64,000 nucleotides of DNA, taken from Ditylenchus dipsaci (lineage: Eukaryota > Nematoda > Chromadorea > Rhabditida > Anguinidae). Shown in pieces: positions 33,575-43,806 of this stretch (position 1 is its first letter; every line of letters starts with the position of its first letter). The stretch is from the NCBI GenBank assembly GCA_004194705.1, contig SADC01000040.1, positions 1 to 64,000 on the forward strand. The letters are read 5' to 3'. The position numbers were made by a program, and so were the translations under genes. A model generated the notes under the pieces. The model saw nothing but the letters and a program-made list of their open reading frames with translations, was not told the origin of the DNA and did not search any database.

Positions 33575-34974
33575 CAGATGAAATTATTTGTGAAAGGTAC
33601 AACACATTAGCAAATAAATAATTAATCCATCTACCGTATTTTATGGATTTCCAAAAATTGGAAAAGTTTAAGGTCAATCTCGATATTTTTGGGCGAAAAT
33701 CAAAAATTCAAAACGCAGAATCGGTAGAGCTCGCATGAATTAAGAAAATGCAAAAAAGAACACATCGAAAAAAAATTCTGCTCCGATATACAGACTCTCA
33801 AAGTCAGGGAACACGTTTATTAGAGGTAATACGGTGAGTGGGTGAAAATTTCAAGTTGCAAGGGAGAAACAAATAAAAAGCTATAATTTGGTTGCCTTTT
33901 GTGACACAAAAGTAGGCGCTAGGTGCTTTTTATTTCCTAAAATTCAAAACTTCTTCTAAATTTTTTTAATGAAAGTCAGATTAAGATCTCAATGCATTCT
34001 AAAGCTTCATTCATGACTTTTATTCAGGGCTCTTAGACTTTTTTCAGGAAAGGACGTTTGGGTAAAAAAGTACATTTCGACCATTTCTGAAGGAAAAAAG
34101 TCTTTTTTTATTCAGTGCTTATTGTCATTTTAACAGCAAAACATTGACTTAAAAGTTCGAAAACAAAAAAGATTTGGGGTCTCTAAAGAACAAACTTTTT
34201 AAAAAAAGACGTCTAAGTGCTCTGCTTTTATTTGAGTGAATACGGTACACTGCCCATTAAATAAACGAATACAAAATAAAGTCTGTATTTTATTGAGCTG
34301 CACGTGAGTTTTGCAAAAAAGTAGATTTAATTTTATCTGGTCCTGAAGCAGATCCACACAACTAAACATCCAGCTTTCAGGTGGCCCAAGTGAAGATGGT
34401 TAGACAAAGCTGAACAAAATTTCTATTCTCACAATGCCAATTATTTGTTCACGGGTTCGCTGTGATGACCATGTAAATAATATTTAAACTTTCTAGTTTT
34501 TTTTACAAATGCCTCTAGTGAAGAAAATGTACTACTACTTTTTGCATAATTATTTCTTCCTTTTTTATTTATTTGTAATATTTATTTGGTAATTTCTGAA
34601 TTTTCGATAAATGTCCTATATATTTGTTTAATTAATAGAATAAAAAATCATAACAAGTTGAAAAATAAAATTGCTGCACCTTGTTTTTTCTCTTTTTAAC
34701 ATTTTCACAAACATCACTATCTGCATTCAAATACTACCAAGTGATAAATAATTTTTATTGATCAAACCAAAACAATTGACACTATTATTGACCAGCTGAA
34801 CGCAATCCAACACAAAATACAAGAAAAGGAAATAATAGCACTAGAAAGTAGTAGTGGACAGCACAAAAGCACCAAAAAGTTTCTACAAGTGCTTTTTTAC
34901 AAAATTATTATTATTATTTTGACTTGTTATGTAAGTACTGCTCCTCCACAAAGCTTTCACGCTCCATTTCCACT
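33575..34974. other. Intergenic between convergent genes
   Basis: Downstream of the kinase stop and downstream of the neuropeptide stop. AATAAA on the minus strand at about 34754-34759 probably ends the neuropeptide transcript. The rest is A/T-rich with short TTTTTT runs and no coding signal. Confidence 0.5.
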
Positions 34975-37409
34975 TTATCTTCCAGGTCCAGCAAAACTTG
35001 AGAATTTGTTCGCCTGAAAAAAGTCAATTAGTTGGAAGAAAATAGTTTAGCTGGTATTTGAAGAACGCCGGAAATGAGCTATATAAATGTATTGTGTGCT
35101 GTTAGTCTATTTGATTAATTGGATTAGAAGCTGAGTGCTTCGCACCCAACAACATTTAAAATAGAGTTCTTTGTCTGTTTCAGTTTGACGTGGACGCCAG
35201 TCCCTGTGGACTTAGGTCCATCTGAGGGTATGTTAACACAAAGCTGCCGGAAGAAGCCGTAAATAAATTGCGTCACATTGTCTCGGTTTTAATGAATAAA
35301 ATAGTGCAAAATAAATAAATTTTATTTCAAAGCATTTTATTTGGAAAACAATTAAAAGTACCCGGAATAGTCTGAAAAGTTTCACAGTTTTGTCAAAAAA
35401 ACTGAAAAGTTTTAATCTTAATTTACATTTTTAGCGTGTTTGAAGCCTTGAATAGGGTTGTGAAACTGTCCGGACAGAAAAGAATCGGAAAGTTTTCTGG
35501 ACAGAAATGGATAAATTTGGACAAAAATGGATAAAAATTAGCAAGAGATCACACACATTATATTTGAAAAACGTATAATTTTTTTTTGTATAACTCTATA
35601 GCAGGGCTGTACCGGATATCCGATATCCGACATCCGATATCCGATATCCGGCACTTTTTGACATCCGATATCCGGTATCCGATATCCGAAAAAATGGCCA
35701 ATTTTCGGAAAAAATTTTTTAAAATTTTTTTAATTTTTTTTTCAAAATTTCATCAAAAATATCCGAAATCCGATATCCGATAACCGATATCCGGCACTTT
35801 TTCATATCCGGTATCCGATATCCGATCCGATATTTTTCCATATCCGGTATCCGATATCCGATCCGATATTTTTTGGTATCCGGTACAGCCCTGCTCTATA
35901 GCTACTACAGGGTTCCCAAGTGGGCAAATAAATCAGCCATTATACTGGCTGATTTTTTTGCCCACTTGGCAACCCTGAGCTACTAGTAAATTCTAATTTC
36001 TGTCCATGGAAAACTTTCCGCGTTTTTTCTGTCCGGAAAGTTTTCCGGAAAACTTTCTATTTCACAACCCTAGCCTTAAATCTCATTTTTCTAACAAGCT
36101 ATCAAGCTCCACTGACTAATTTTAGGAATTTAGAGATTTAGGGGTCTAAACAAAATAACATTCACTTTATTCAAGCCTTTAAATATTTACATTCCTGAAA
36201 TCACTTATAAGGGAACATATCGAACTGTACGATTCAAAAAGTCTGACAAGGCTTTTCTTGTAGAACATAGTTGACTTACTATATCAAATTTCAATATTTT
36301 CGGCGAACAGACAGAAAAAAAACGAACCTGGAGACTTTAAAAAAAATCAAAACAAAAATTGCCTTGGTCCCCTCTACTGATTTTCCAAAATATATTTTTC
36401 GGCTGTCAAACCTCAATTCAGGCATATCCGTCAAAGTCTTAATCCCAGCTTGGTCTTACACTTTTTTAACCCGGTTGTTGAAAAAAAGTTTAGGACCCAG
36501 GCGGTAATCAAACTTTTGGAGGTGTCATTATATAAGATTGGATTGCGGAAATGTGTTTCAAAAATCCACAGGGGACCAAGGCGATTTTGGCCTATTTTTT
36601 CATGTTTCTCGAGTCTTTAGGTTAAGGTTTTTCTGTCTTTTAGCAAAAAATGCTGAAATTTCATATAGCAAATCGACTATGCTCTGCAAAATAGCATTTT
36701 CAGAATTTTAAATCGGATCGTACAGCTCGATATGTTCCCTTGTTATTGGCGTTTGATAGCTTTTTAGAGAGCTGAGATTCAGGGCTACAAGCTGCTAAAT
36801 AATGAAATTAAGTTTTTGACTGTTCAGTTTTTTTACAAAACTATAAAAATCGGGCGCTTTTCAGCCATAATCGTGCACTTTTGAGATTATTCCATTTATT
36901 TTTAAAACCTCAAAAAAGATATCCGACTTTGTTTTTTTTTAATAATAACCAAAATGACATTATATAAAGTTTCCATTAAAAATTTTCTACAAATGACTGT
37001 TTCATGAACATACCTGGTATTTCGCATACAAAATGTCGGATAGATCACATCCTTGGGACAGTCCAGCATTTATTAAACAGGGTCGGTCTCTCCTTTCAAT
37101 CCGGGCTCTGGTTGCTCTGGAAAAAAAATTCAGTTTTATAAATAAATAATTAATTAGGTACCTGATCATAAGGGGTAGGTAATTGGTATTGTAGTTTTGG
37201 TGGTTGATGTTGCTATTTAGGGAAGAAGGCCACTCGGAAGACATAGCTGATCCACTGATTTCAGGTGAAATCGCCCCCGTAAATTCATTAGATGATGAGA
37301 GTGCAGCCGAAGATACAGCCATCAATTGTGCTATCGAAAGTAACAGCACTGCCAAAGCTAATATCCTTAGAGAAGGGAAGCACAAAGACAAGCAAGAGAA
37401 CAGGCCCAT
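34975..37409 (-). CDS. nlp-73: Calcitonin/DH31-like neuropeptide precursor
   Basis: Three exons with exact phases (37409-37162, 37116-37014, 35013-34975) encode 129 residues. A TTTGCAG acceptor at 37426-37432, 16 bases before the ATG, suggests trans-splicing. The N-terminus is a signal peptide (LRILALAVLLLSIAQLMA). Near the C-terminus a dibasic site (ERRDRP) precedes CLINAGLSQGC, a cysteine-bounded loop as in calcitonin, followed by DLSDILYAKYQ and ANKFSSFAGPGR-stop. The terminal GR makes the mature peptide end in amidated proline, as in DH31 and calcitonin. The family is expected to act on class B receptors. Exon 3 has only 13 codons and overlaps a longer open frame that is a shadow. Intron 2 (2.0 kb) holds four MITEs. 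Confidence 0.88.
35602..35893. mobile_element. hAT MITE with ATCCGATATCCG arrays
   Basis: The ends CAGGGCTGTACCGGATA are flanked by the perfect 8-bp duplication CTCTATAG (35594-35601 and 35894-35901). Both arms are arrays of CCGATATCCG-type units, a 10-base near-palindrome. It is nested in 35453-36072. Confidence 0.93.
35908..35977. mobile_element. 70-bp hAT micro-MITE
   Basis: CAGGGTTCCCAAGTGGGC at the left and its inverse at the right, with perfect 8-bp duplications AGCTACTA (35900-35907 and 35978-35985). The left duplication overlaps the right duplication of the previous element by two bases. Confidence 0.9.
36208..36742. mobile_element. PIF/Harbinger-like MITE, copy 2
   Basis: The ends TAAGGGAACATATCGAACTG and the inverse of CAAGGGAACATATCGAGCTG, flanked by TTA at 36205-36207 and 36743-36745. 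The sequence is clearly homologous to 29709-30224 throughout. It lies in intron 2 of the neuropeptide gene. Confidence 0.87.
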
Positions 37410-37494
37410 GTTTTGTGTGGTTAAACTGCAAACAAAACATATTGAAACAAAGAATAAAAATCTAATAAATGGATAAGAATATTTGGCGCTACTC

Positions 37495-37691
37495 GGTTTG
37501 ACATACCGGCCCCCTCCCCCCCCCCTCCTAATAATTTTTAGGCTCAGCAATTAGGATTAGCTCTTAGGCATTGGGCCTTAAACTCAGAGCTGAAACCGTA
37601 CTAATTTTAGTTTTTTTTTTCAAAAAGATATATGGTTTTAGGTTCCCTGAAAATTTTGGGGGTATGGGGGCCGGATAAACCGAGTAGCGTC
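37495..37691. mobile_element. MITE with GRCGCTACTCGG ends
   Basis: GGCGCTACTCGGTTT is inverted as AAACCGAGTAGCGTC. The flanking 8-mers GAATATTT and AAATATTT agree at 7 of 8. A similar type of terminus (GRCGCTAYTTGGATATACCC) is seen at 63121-63316. It lies upstream of the neuropeptide gene. Confidence 0.75.
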
Positions 37692-38973
37692 AAATATTTT
37701 TGGTACTTGTGTACTTCGGGGCCTAGGCAAAGTCCTTGGCTTAGGCTAAGTCAAGGTAGGTCAGCGTATGTTAAAACGGACTGAAAAATGTTTTTATTAC
37801 TTTTTTATAGTCAGCGAAACACATAAGAGTACGTCCTAACATACGCTGGTCCACTTTTGTTTAAGCCTGAGCCTAAGACCTTACCGAAGGTCCCCGACGT
37901 ACATGAGTCCATATATTTTACATATTTCATTCAAAAATTTCCACGGATGACCAAATGAAATTTTACAACTGAGAAATGCGTAGTCAGAAACATTATTATT
38001 TCAATCAAAAGAATACATGCTTTTTTCTGAGGAAATTTTTTTTAAATGGAAAGTCTCAAAAAAAACCTTTTTACAAAATAGTCTCATCGAAATGCACTTT
38101 CCTAAGTTTATTTTTGTTCATTTGTTAGAAAAAACAAACAAATACAAACTTAAAAATTCATAGCTCAAACTCCTATTTTATGATTTTGCGCGTAATTACA
38201 TGCATAGAATAAGATTTAAAACAAAAAACGGCTAATTCATGACGAAAAAAGCGTTCTCGCCTAATCAACCACATTCACTTAATCCAGTCTCCAGTGGGTG
38301 TCAACCACTATTTTAGGAACCACAATTAAAGGGAATTTTGGTAGGGGATGAGAGGCAAAATGAAAAAAGCTTTTGCAGAAAGGAACACCACAGGGGATTC
38401 GAATTCAAAAAATATATTAAAAATCATGATTCGTCAGTTTCATCCGAATAATTGTAATGATTCTCATATTAGGGTTGCTTCAATGTTTGCCCCTCAATAA
38501 GGCGTCACCTTGTTTTTTAAAAAGGAAGGATTGGTTAATTTTTAAGCTATACAGGGTGAAATAAAAAAACAGTCCTATTTTAGAAAAATTTCTCAGGGTT
38601 ACTCCTCGACCCATCGATTGCGCCAGGAAAATCGATGATAGCATTCAAGCTACCTGGGAGTTCTTACATCCAGTGTTTGGATCTCGTACTTGGCTCGTAC
38701 TTGATACTTTGTATTTTTCGTCCTATAAATTCTTCTTTTTTCTGAAAAGTTTCAAACTAGATGGCTTCAGAACAACCACAGCTACATTTTTACAAAAAAA
38801 TATACCTGTGTCGAGATTATAAAACGTTATATATTGACATTTTAAGTGCAAGTACGAGCGCAGGTACGAGCACTCGTAAAAAAGCCATCCATTGAGGGAT
38901 AGGGCCGTCAACAAAGTATTATCCCCTGAAAATTTGAAATGTTGGCAGTTTATCAAACCTTGATTGTGTACCT

Positions 38974-39365
38974 TAAAAGAACCCTGTCTCTTCCTTATCA
39001 TGGCAATTTCAAAGGTTTGAATGCGCTCGGGACCACACTGATTTTGTCAATAATGTTTTAGAATTATTTTGTTGTTTGCATTTTAAATTTTAAATGTTAT
39101 TTTCTATTCGATATAAATCACAAGTAGTCAGTGACAGTTGTGGAGCAGTGAAAGTCGGATAAGTTGTCTGATCTGCTATTGTCAAGCAACGTTAGGCTCG
39201 ATTAGTGAATTGTTCGTAATTTTGAACAAATTTATAAATTTCTTCTCTAAACAATAAGCGCAAACAAAAACAATTCGAAATTATTATTGACAAAATGTGT
39301 GTGGTCCCGCGCGCATTCAAACCTTTCAAATCGCTATGATAAGGAAAAGACAGGGTCTTTTAATC
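38974..39365. mobile_element. MITE with AAAAGACCCTGTC-type ends
   Basis: AGAACCCTGTCTCTTCCTTA to TTTTGTCAATAAT (about 85 bases) is inverted at 39285-39365 with several mismatches. The interior is A/T-rich. No target duplication could be fixed. Confidence 0.65.
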
Positions 39366-39547
39366 TCAAATAGATTGAACTTCAATCTTTTTTATTTTCT
39401 GCTCCTAAATACAAGACCGGTCATCAATAAATAAATAAATTTAAAAATTAGGTTAAAAATAGGTTGAGGTTGGTAGTAATTGACTTAAAAAGGTTTTCTA
39501 CCATCAAAAGTTGACTGTAACAACAATAATGCTCATAAATTTCAAAA

Positions 39548-39736
39548 ATGTGTGGATATTCTATGCTGATGGTCTACATCCTTGCTCTATATATATGCAC
39601 AAATGGCGAGCACTCAAGCAGTAGCTCATTTGCTCTTTCAGAGTTCAGCAGACCATTCCTCTCGCAAAAAAAGACATATAAAATAATATTTTTAGAAGGA
39701 ATAAGTGAAATCATTCTCTTTGGCCAAAGAACATGA
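39548..39736 (+). CDS. Small open frame with signal-peptide-like start, doubtful
   Basis: The 62-codon frame starts CGYSMLMVYILALYICTNGE, a plausible secretion signal, followed by a Ser-rich stretch. No acceptor is obvious before the ATG, no partner exon was found and no motif is recognised. It may be chance. Confidence 0.25.
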   Translation: MCGYSMLMVYILALYICTNGEHSSSSSFALSEFSRPFLSQKKTYKIIFLEGISEIILFGQRT

Positions 39737-41777
39737 ATTCCCAGCTTGGTGAAATAGTTTTCGGCACAGATGATTTAGTGGTTCTGTGATGTAACATTGT
39801 TTTTGTCTACTCAAATGAATTTTAGGGTAAAACAAATCAAAGAGTTTTCGGGGTAAAAGGGCTAACATATTTTCCTAAGGACACACTTTGACTACTACTT
39901 GAAGTCCAGCAAGAAATAGAATAAAATGACATGTTCCTGATCCTTTTCTCAATTAAATTAAGTCGTGAAGACCAGCATAAAAAATAAATCTTTCAACTTG
40001 GAGTACTTAAGGTTATTTCCAAAAGACTTTGGCAGCCCAAAAATAGTAACCATGCTAATAAAAAACGCATGGTTCAACTCATGTAGTTTTCTGAAACTTT
40101 TTAAAAACTATCCTAAAAATTTCGATTTTTTAAATTTAGCTGTTTTGAGAAAATTACAAAAGATTTGTTAATTTTGCAATTTTTGCCCATATTTTACATA
40201 AATTTAACAGAAATAGAATAGGAAATTTTGTAGGCGATTAAAACAAAAAATGGTAATCTTATATTTTTTAACCTTAATTTACTTTTCACTTTTACGTCGG
40301 ATAGCCTTAGAATAAAAAATTTGCAAGGGGAAATTTGCGCCAAACGAAATTTACCAAATGTAAGTTTGCCCAGATAGGTTTGACTTCAAGAAAAATAGCC
40401 TTTCTTGCTTTATAAAATCTTGTGACGGAAAGCTGCATACACGTCTAAGAAGCTAAAGGAAGAATTTTTGGGCGTTTTGAAAAGCCGTATACTAAAAGTA
40501 CTGTTAGCTGTGTGAAAAAAGCACTTAATAAAAACCCCGTCTCTGAAACCAAAAGTTTCAAATAAATCTCAAAATTGACAAAGTTATCACTTTAAAATTC
40601 GGCTCTAATAATTGAATTGCTTGCTGAATTCACTTCAATATTCAAGACAAAAAGTATCAAAAAGCAAATAAAGAGGAAATATTTTTATCGCGTGTTTTAA
40701 ATTAAACATTAATAAAGAAGGCACTTGGCGTGGTGGAATTTACCCTTATTGAACTGGCACTTCTCTTGGCCCTTGAATATATTTTGAAAGGGGTGAAGTG
40801 GGAGGAGAAAAAAACGTCAAATTGTGCGTTAATTATTCATCTAACCCCAGCACAAGAACAACAATGCCCGAGTTCTTAGAGCATTGGACAAAACAACCTC
40901 AACTTATAGAGTGCATCAAACGGAACCAAAAATATATGCGGAAACTGCAGGAATTCCAAATATAAATTAGCAAAAAGCATATGTACTTGCACAAATCCAC
41001 CCCACACACATATATATGCATGTATTTGGTGTCCAGCTGTAAACCTTACGTAAGTAAACCCTACCCCAACTCCCAGGCTTTTCATCCTAACCATATCAAA
41101 TTCATAAGCGATAATTCCTTTTTCTTTTTTTTGCATAAAAGTGGAATAATATTTTAAGGTCTTGAACAATCTTTGTGTTTTTTTCTCATTTCAGTTTTTG
41201 AAATTGTCTTTTAAGTTTATTATGATCCTTTTTAAAAGTTATGAATTATCGTATAGACTTAAAGTATCGACCACCTCACCACCATCCGAAATTGCGTTTT
41301 GGCCTTGGGACTTTACCCTACTTTTTACAGACTATTATTTAGCAAGTGAGATGAGTTAAAAATTGGGTGGTAATTTGTTAGAGAGCAGTTTTCAACACGG
41401 GGTGGAAACACAATGTCTAAATTACGATTTTGAACATTAGGGCGAAGGCTGATAAATAAACTTAATATGCTTTATCGAATCAATATTTTTCAGAAGCTGA
41501 ATAATCATGCTCATCTGACCAACATTATGCTTGTCGGGGGAAAAACTTGAGAGTATCGCTTGTAAGTTTTAGCTGTAGCTGAAATTACCCATTAAATTTC
41601 TGAATTTTCACACTAAATTTATACAAAAGCCAATTCTCAGCGAAAACGTGGCATACATAGTGTCAAATTTGTAACCTACGACATCAATTTCTCTTAATTT
41701 TCCTAAAAACACTCTGAATAAAATGATGTCTGTAAAAATTCGATTTTGTAAAAATTTAGTGGGAAAAATGGTGCGTA

Positions 41778-43495
41778 GACGTTTAGCGGTTGGCGTAACA
41801 AATGTTACAAAAACCGCTAAACGTCACACCAAAACGCCAAGCTTTTGAATTTTATAAATTCATTTTAATTTTTTTCACGGTCGGGTGTTTTCCTGCTGTT
41901 GCATCTCTCTTAATTTTTTTCCCGAAGTCTATTTTTGAGTCCTTTGATAAATTTTCATGAGTTCATGAAGCTTTATGGCACCATTAGAGTACAATATGAA
42001 AACAATTTAACATTCTATTGCTTATTCATTTATCTCGTTTTGTTAAGATGAATGACTTCAAGTGGACTAACACCGACGTTGTTGATAATCTCCAGCGACT
42101 CAAAAACGAGAAAGTTTCAGTGGGAGATATCGTCAAGTTCTTGAAGCGGCAGTACAATAAAACGTGCGCGCTGATGACCATCTACCGCCATATGCCGAAA
42201 GAAAAAACTGTTGATCCGTATCTCAATGATGGAATTGTTGTGTAAGATCTGATTTTTTCATTTACGCGTTTTTTACAACTGTTTTAGGTTTCTTCAAACT
42301 AAATTTTCAAGCTCTATCAATTCCTGCAGAAGATTCAATATCAGCAATCAGTGCGTATCATCCAGCTGGAGAGTGGACAGAAGCCCAGGCCGGCGAACAA
42401 GCTTTACAGTGCTATGAATGAAAAGCTAGATGAGCTTTTGGACAGAGTTTGAGGTTGGCTTTTTTTGGGAATCTTTTTTGAAAAAAAAACTTGCTTAAGG
42501 AAAACACTGAAAATGCTATGCACGATGCAAGTATTCTTCCAGACGCGCTGAATTTTCTGACTGCTGCCAGTTATTTGCTTGCCAGAGCTGAGAAAAAAGA
42601 GCAGCGTATGAAGCGAGCCAGTAGAATGCGTAAAGTCATGGAGCGATCAGCAAAGCAATCCTCGAGGACAGTGGTACCCGATCAAGTTTCAGCGCCTCTA
42701 TCCCAATCCGATTTTTGCGAACAAGAAGAACCAACAGAATTTCTTCCAATCAAGCCCAATGGTCATTGTTTTTATGGGTTTGATAGGTTTTTAAAATTCT
42801 CCGCTGTTTATGAAAATGCAAGTTTTTTTAGTCTGTTTGATAATTGATTGTTATGATTGTAATTATTTCAGCTGAGGACTCCTTTGCTGCCAGGTCTTAC
42901 TTCTATCATCCGCTACCAGCACAGCCAATTTGATGTTGTGAGCCGAACAAAAAAAATAATAAGAAACCAAGAGTTTAGAAATGTTTGTTGTCTAACCCAT
43001 TGTTACTAGTTGTTATTGGTTTGAAGTAGAATAAAATTTGGCGTATATTTTACATTGGAGGTGTTTTTATATTTTGAAGTGGTTGGGACGTTCTTATTTG
43101 TGCCGTAATCAATACCCGGGGAAAGGATAGTACATCAAGGCAATAATTGTACAACTATTACCAGCGATTGTTCAATAATTCGAATAAGGAAATAGTCATC
43201 CACTTTTAGTAGACTATGACTCAAGCAACGTAAACCTAGAAAGAAAACCTTATAATGAGTTATAATATATAGGAGAATTACATTCTAAACATGCCATAAC
43301 GATTCATGAATTCATGAAAATCCATCAAAGGACTTCAGAAGAGACTTCGGGGAAAAAAATTGAGAGAGTAAAACAGTAGTAAAAACACCCGACCGTTCAG
43401 AAAGTAATAATGAATTCAAAAAAATTCAAAAGCTTGGCGTTTTGGTGTGACGTTTAGCGGTTTTGTAACATTTGTTACGCCAACCGCTAAACGTC
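41778..43495 (+). mobile_element. 1.7-kb TIR element carrying an intact spliced gene
   Basis: The terminal repeats 41778-41970 and about 43300-43495 are inverted copies. Each begins with ACGTTTAGCGGTTGGCGTAA and is itself partly palindromic (CCGCTAAACGTC occurs in both directions). TA lies next to the left end and two bases beyond the right end, so a TA target is possible. The only gene inside is 42048-42933. No DDE domain was found, so the element is either mobilised in trans or carries an unrecognised mobility protein. Confidence 0.8.
42048..42933 (+). CDS. Element-borne helical protein, putative DNA-binding N-terminus
   Basis: Four exons (42048-42239, 42312-42446, 42500-42761, 42872-42933) join in phase to 216 residues with no stop, followed by AATAAA at 43030. 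The N-terminus (FKWTNTDVVDNLQRLKN, then VSVGDIVKFLKRQYNKTCAL) looks like a helix-turn-helix of the type found in transposon proteins. The middle is helical and basic (ARAEKKEQRMKRASRMRKVM), and the tail is acidic then Pro-rich. No catalytic motif is visible. Two of the introns use weak signals (donor GTGTAAG, acceptor TTTCAAG). The product is not recognised; regulator or accessory protein of the element is a guess. Confidence 0.72.
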
Positions 43496-43733
43496 CCTAT
43501 GCCGGAAAAATCAGAAATTTAGTGGGGAAATTTGAATTTAGTTGGGGGAATTAATTAATTTAGTGGAGAAATTCAGAAATTAAGTGGGTAAATTCAATTT
43601 GAGCCGTAAGTTTCACTCGTTTTTGAAAGATGAATTCACCTAAGAACTAATTTTCAATTCAAGAAAAATTGCAGAAATTTCCGAATAAAAAAATTAATCT
43701 ATTAAATTTTTTGTGATGAGAAAAAGAGATTGT

Positions 43734-43806
43734 GCCGAATACAGGGGTCGAACCTGTGACCTTGGGCTTATTAGACCCACGCTCTAACCAACTGAGCTAA
43801 TTCGGC
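43734..43806 (-). tRNA. trnI-AAU: tRNA-Ile (anticodon AAU)
   Basis: The 73-base minus-strand sequence folds as a cloverleaf. The acceptor stem is GCCGAAT with ATTCGGC, the D arm GCTCAGTTGGTTAGAGC, the anticodon loop CTAATAA on a TGGGT/GCCCA stem, and the T arm ACAGGTTCGACCCCTGT. The A box and B box are intact, there is no intron, and a TTTTT run follows within about 15 bases. It should decode AUU and, after inosine modification, AUC and AUA. Confidence 0.96.

Larger units (their letters stand above)
35453..36072. mobile_element. hAT-like element (TAGGGTTGTGAAA ends)
   Basis: The ends TAGGGTTGTGAAA and TTTCACAACCCTA are flanked by the 8-mers GCCTTGAA (35445-35452) and GCCTTAAA (36073-36080). 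Subterminal CTGTCCGGACAG-type repeats occur on both sides. The first eight terminal bases equal those of 5253-6249. Two further hAT MITEs sit inside it. Confidence 0.85.
37700..41775. other. Gene-poor 4-kb stretch
   Basis: Mostly A/T-rich sequence with no convincing exons. It holds the MITE at 38974-39365 and a small TACGAGCAC-type inverted repeat (about 38680-38880). Weak exon-like pieces (for example after CTCAG at 38585 and TTTTTCAG at 41493) could not be linked to anything. Confidence 0.4.

Noticed and set aside
34914..35013. Acidic reading frame LLDLEDKVEMERESFVEEQY on the minus strand
   Set aside because: It looks protein-like, but phase from the previous exon forces the frame ANKFSSFAGPGR-stop, which completes a known neuropeptide pattern.
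40876..41169. 97-codon minus-strand frame
   Set aside because: Composition is not protein-like, there is no splice context and no conserved motif.
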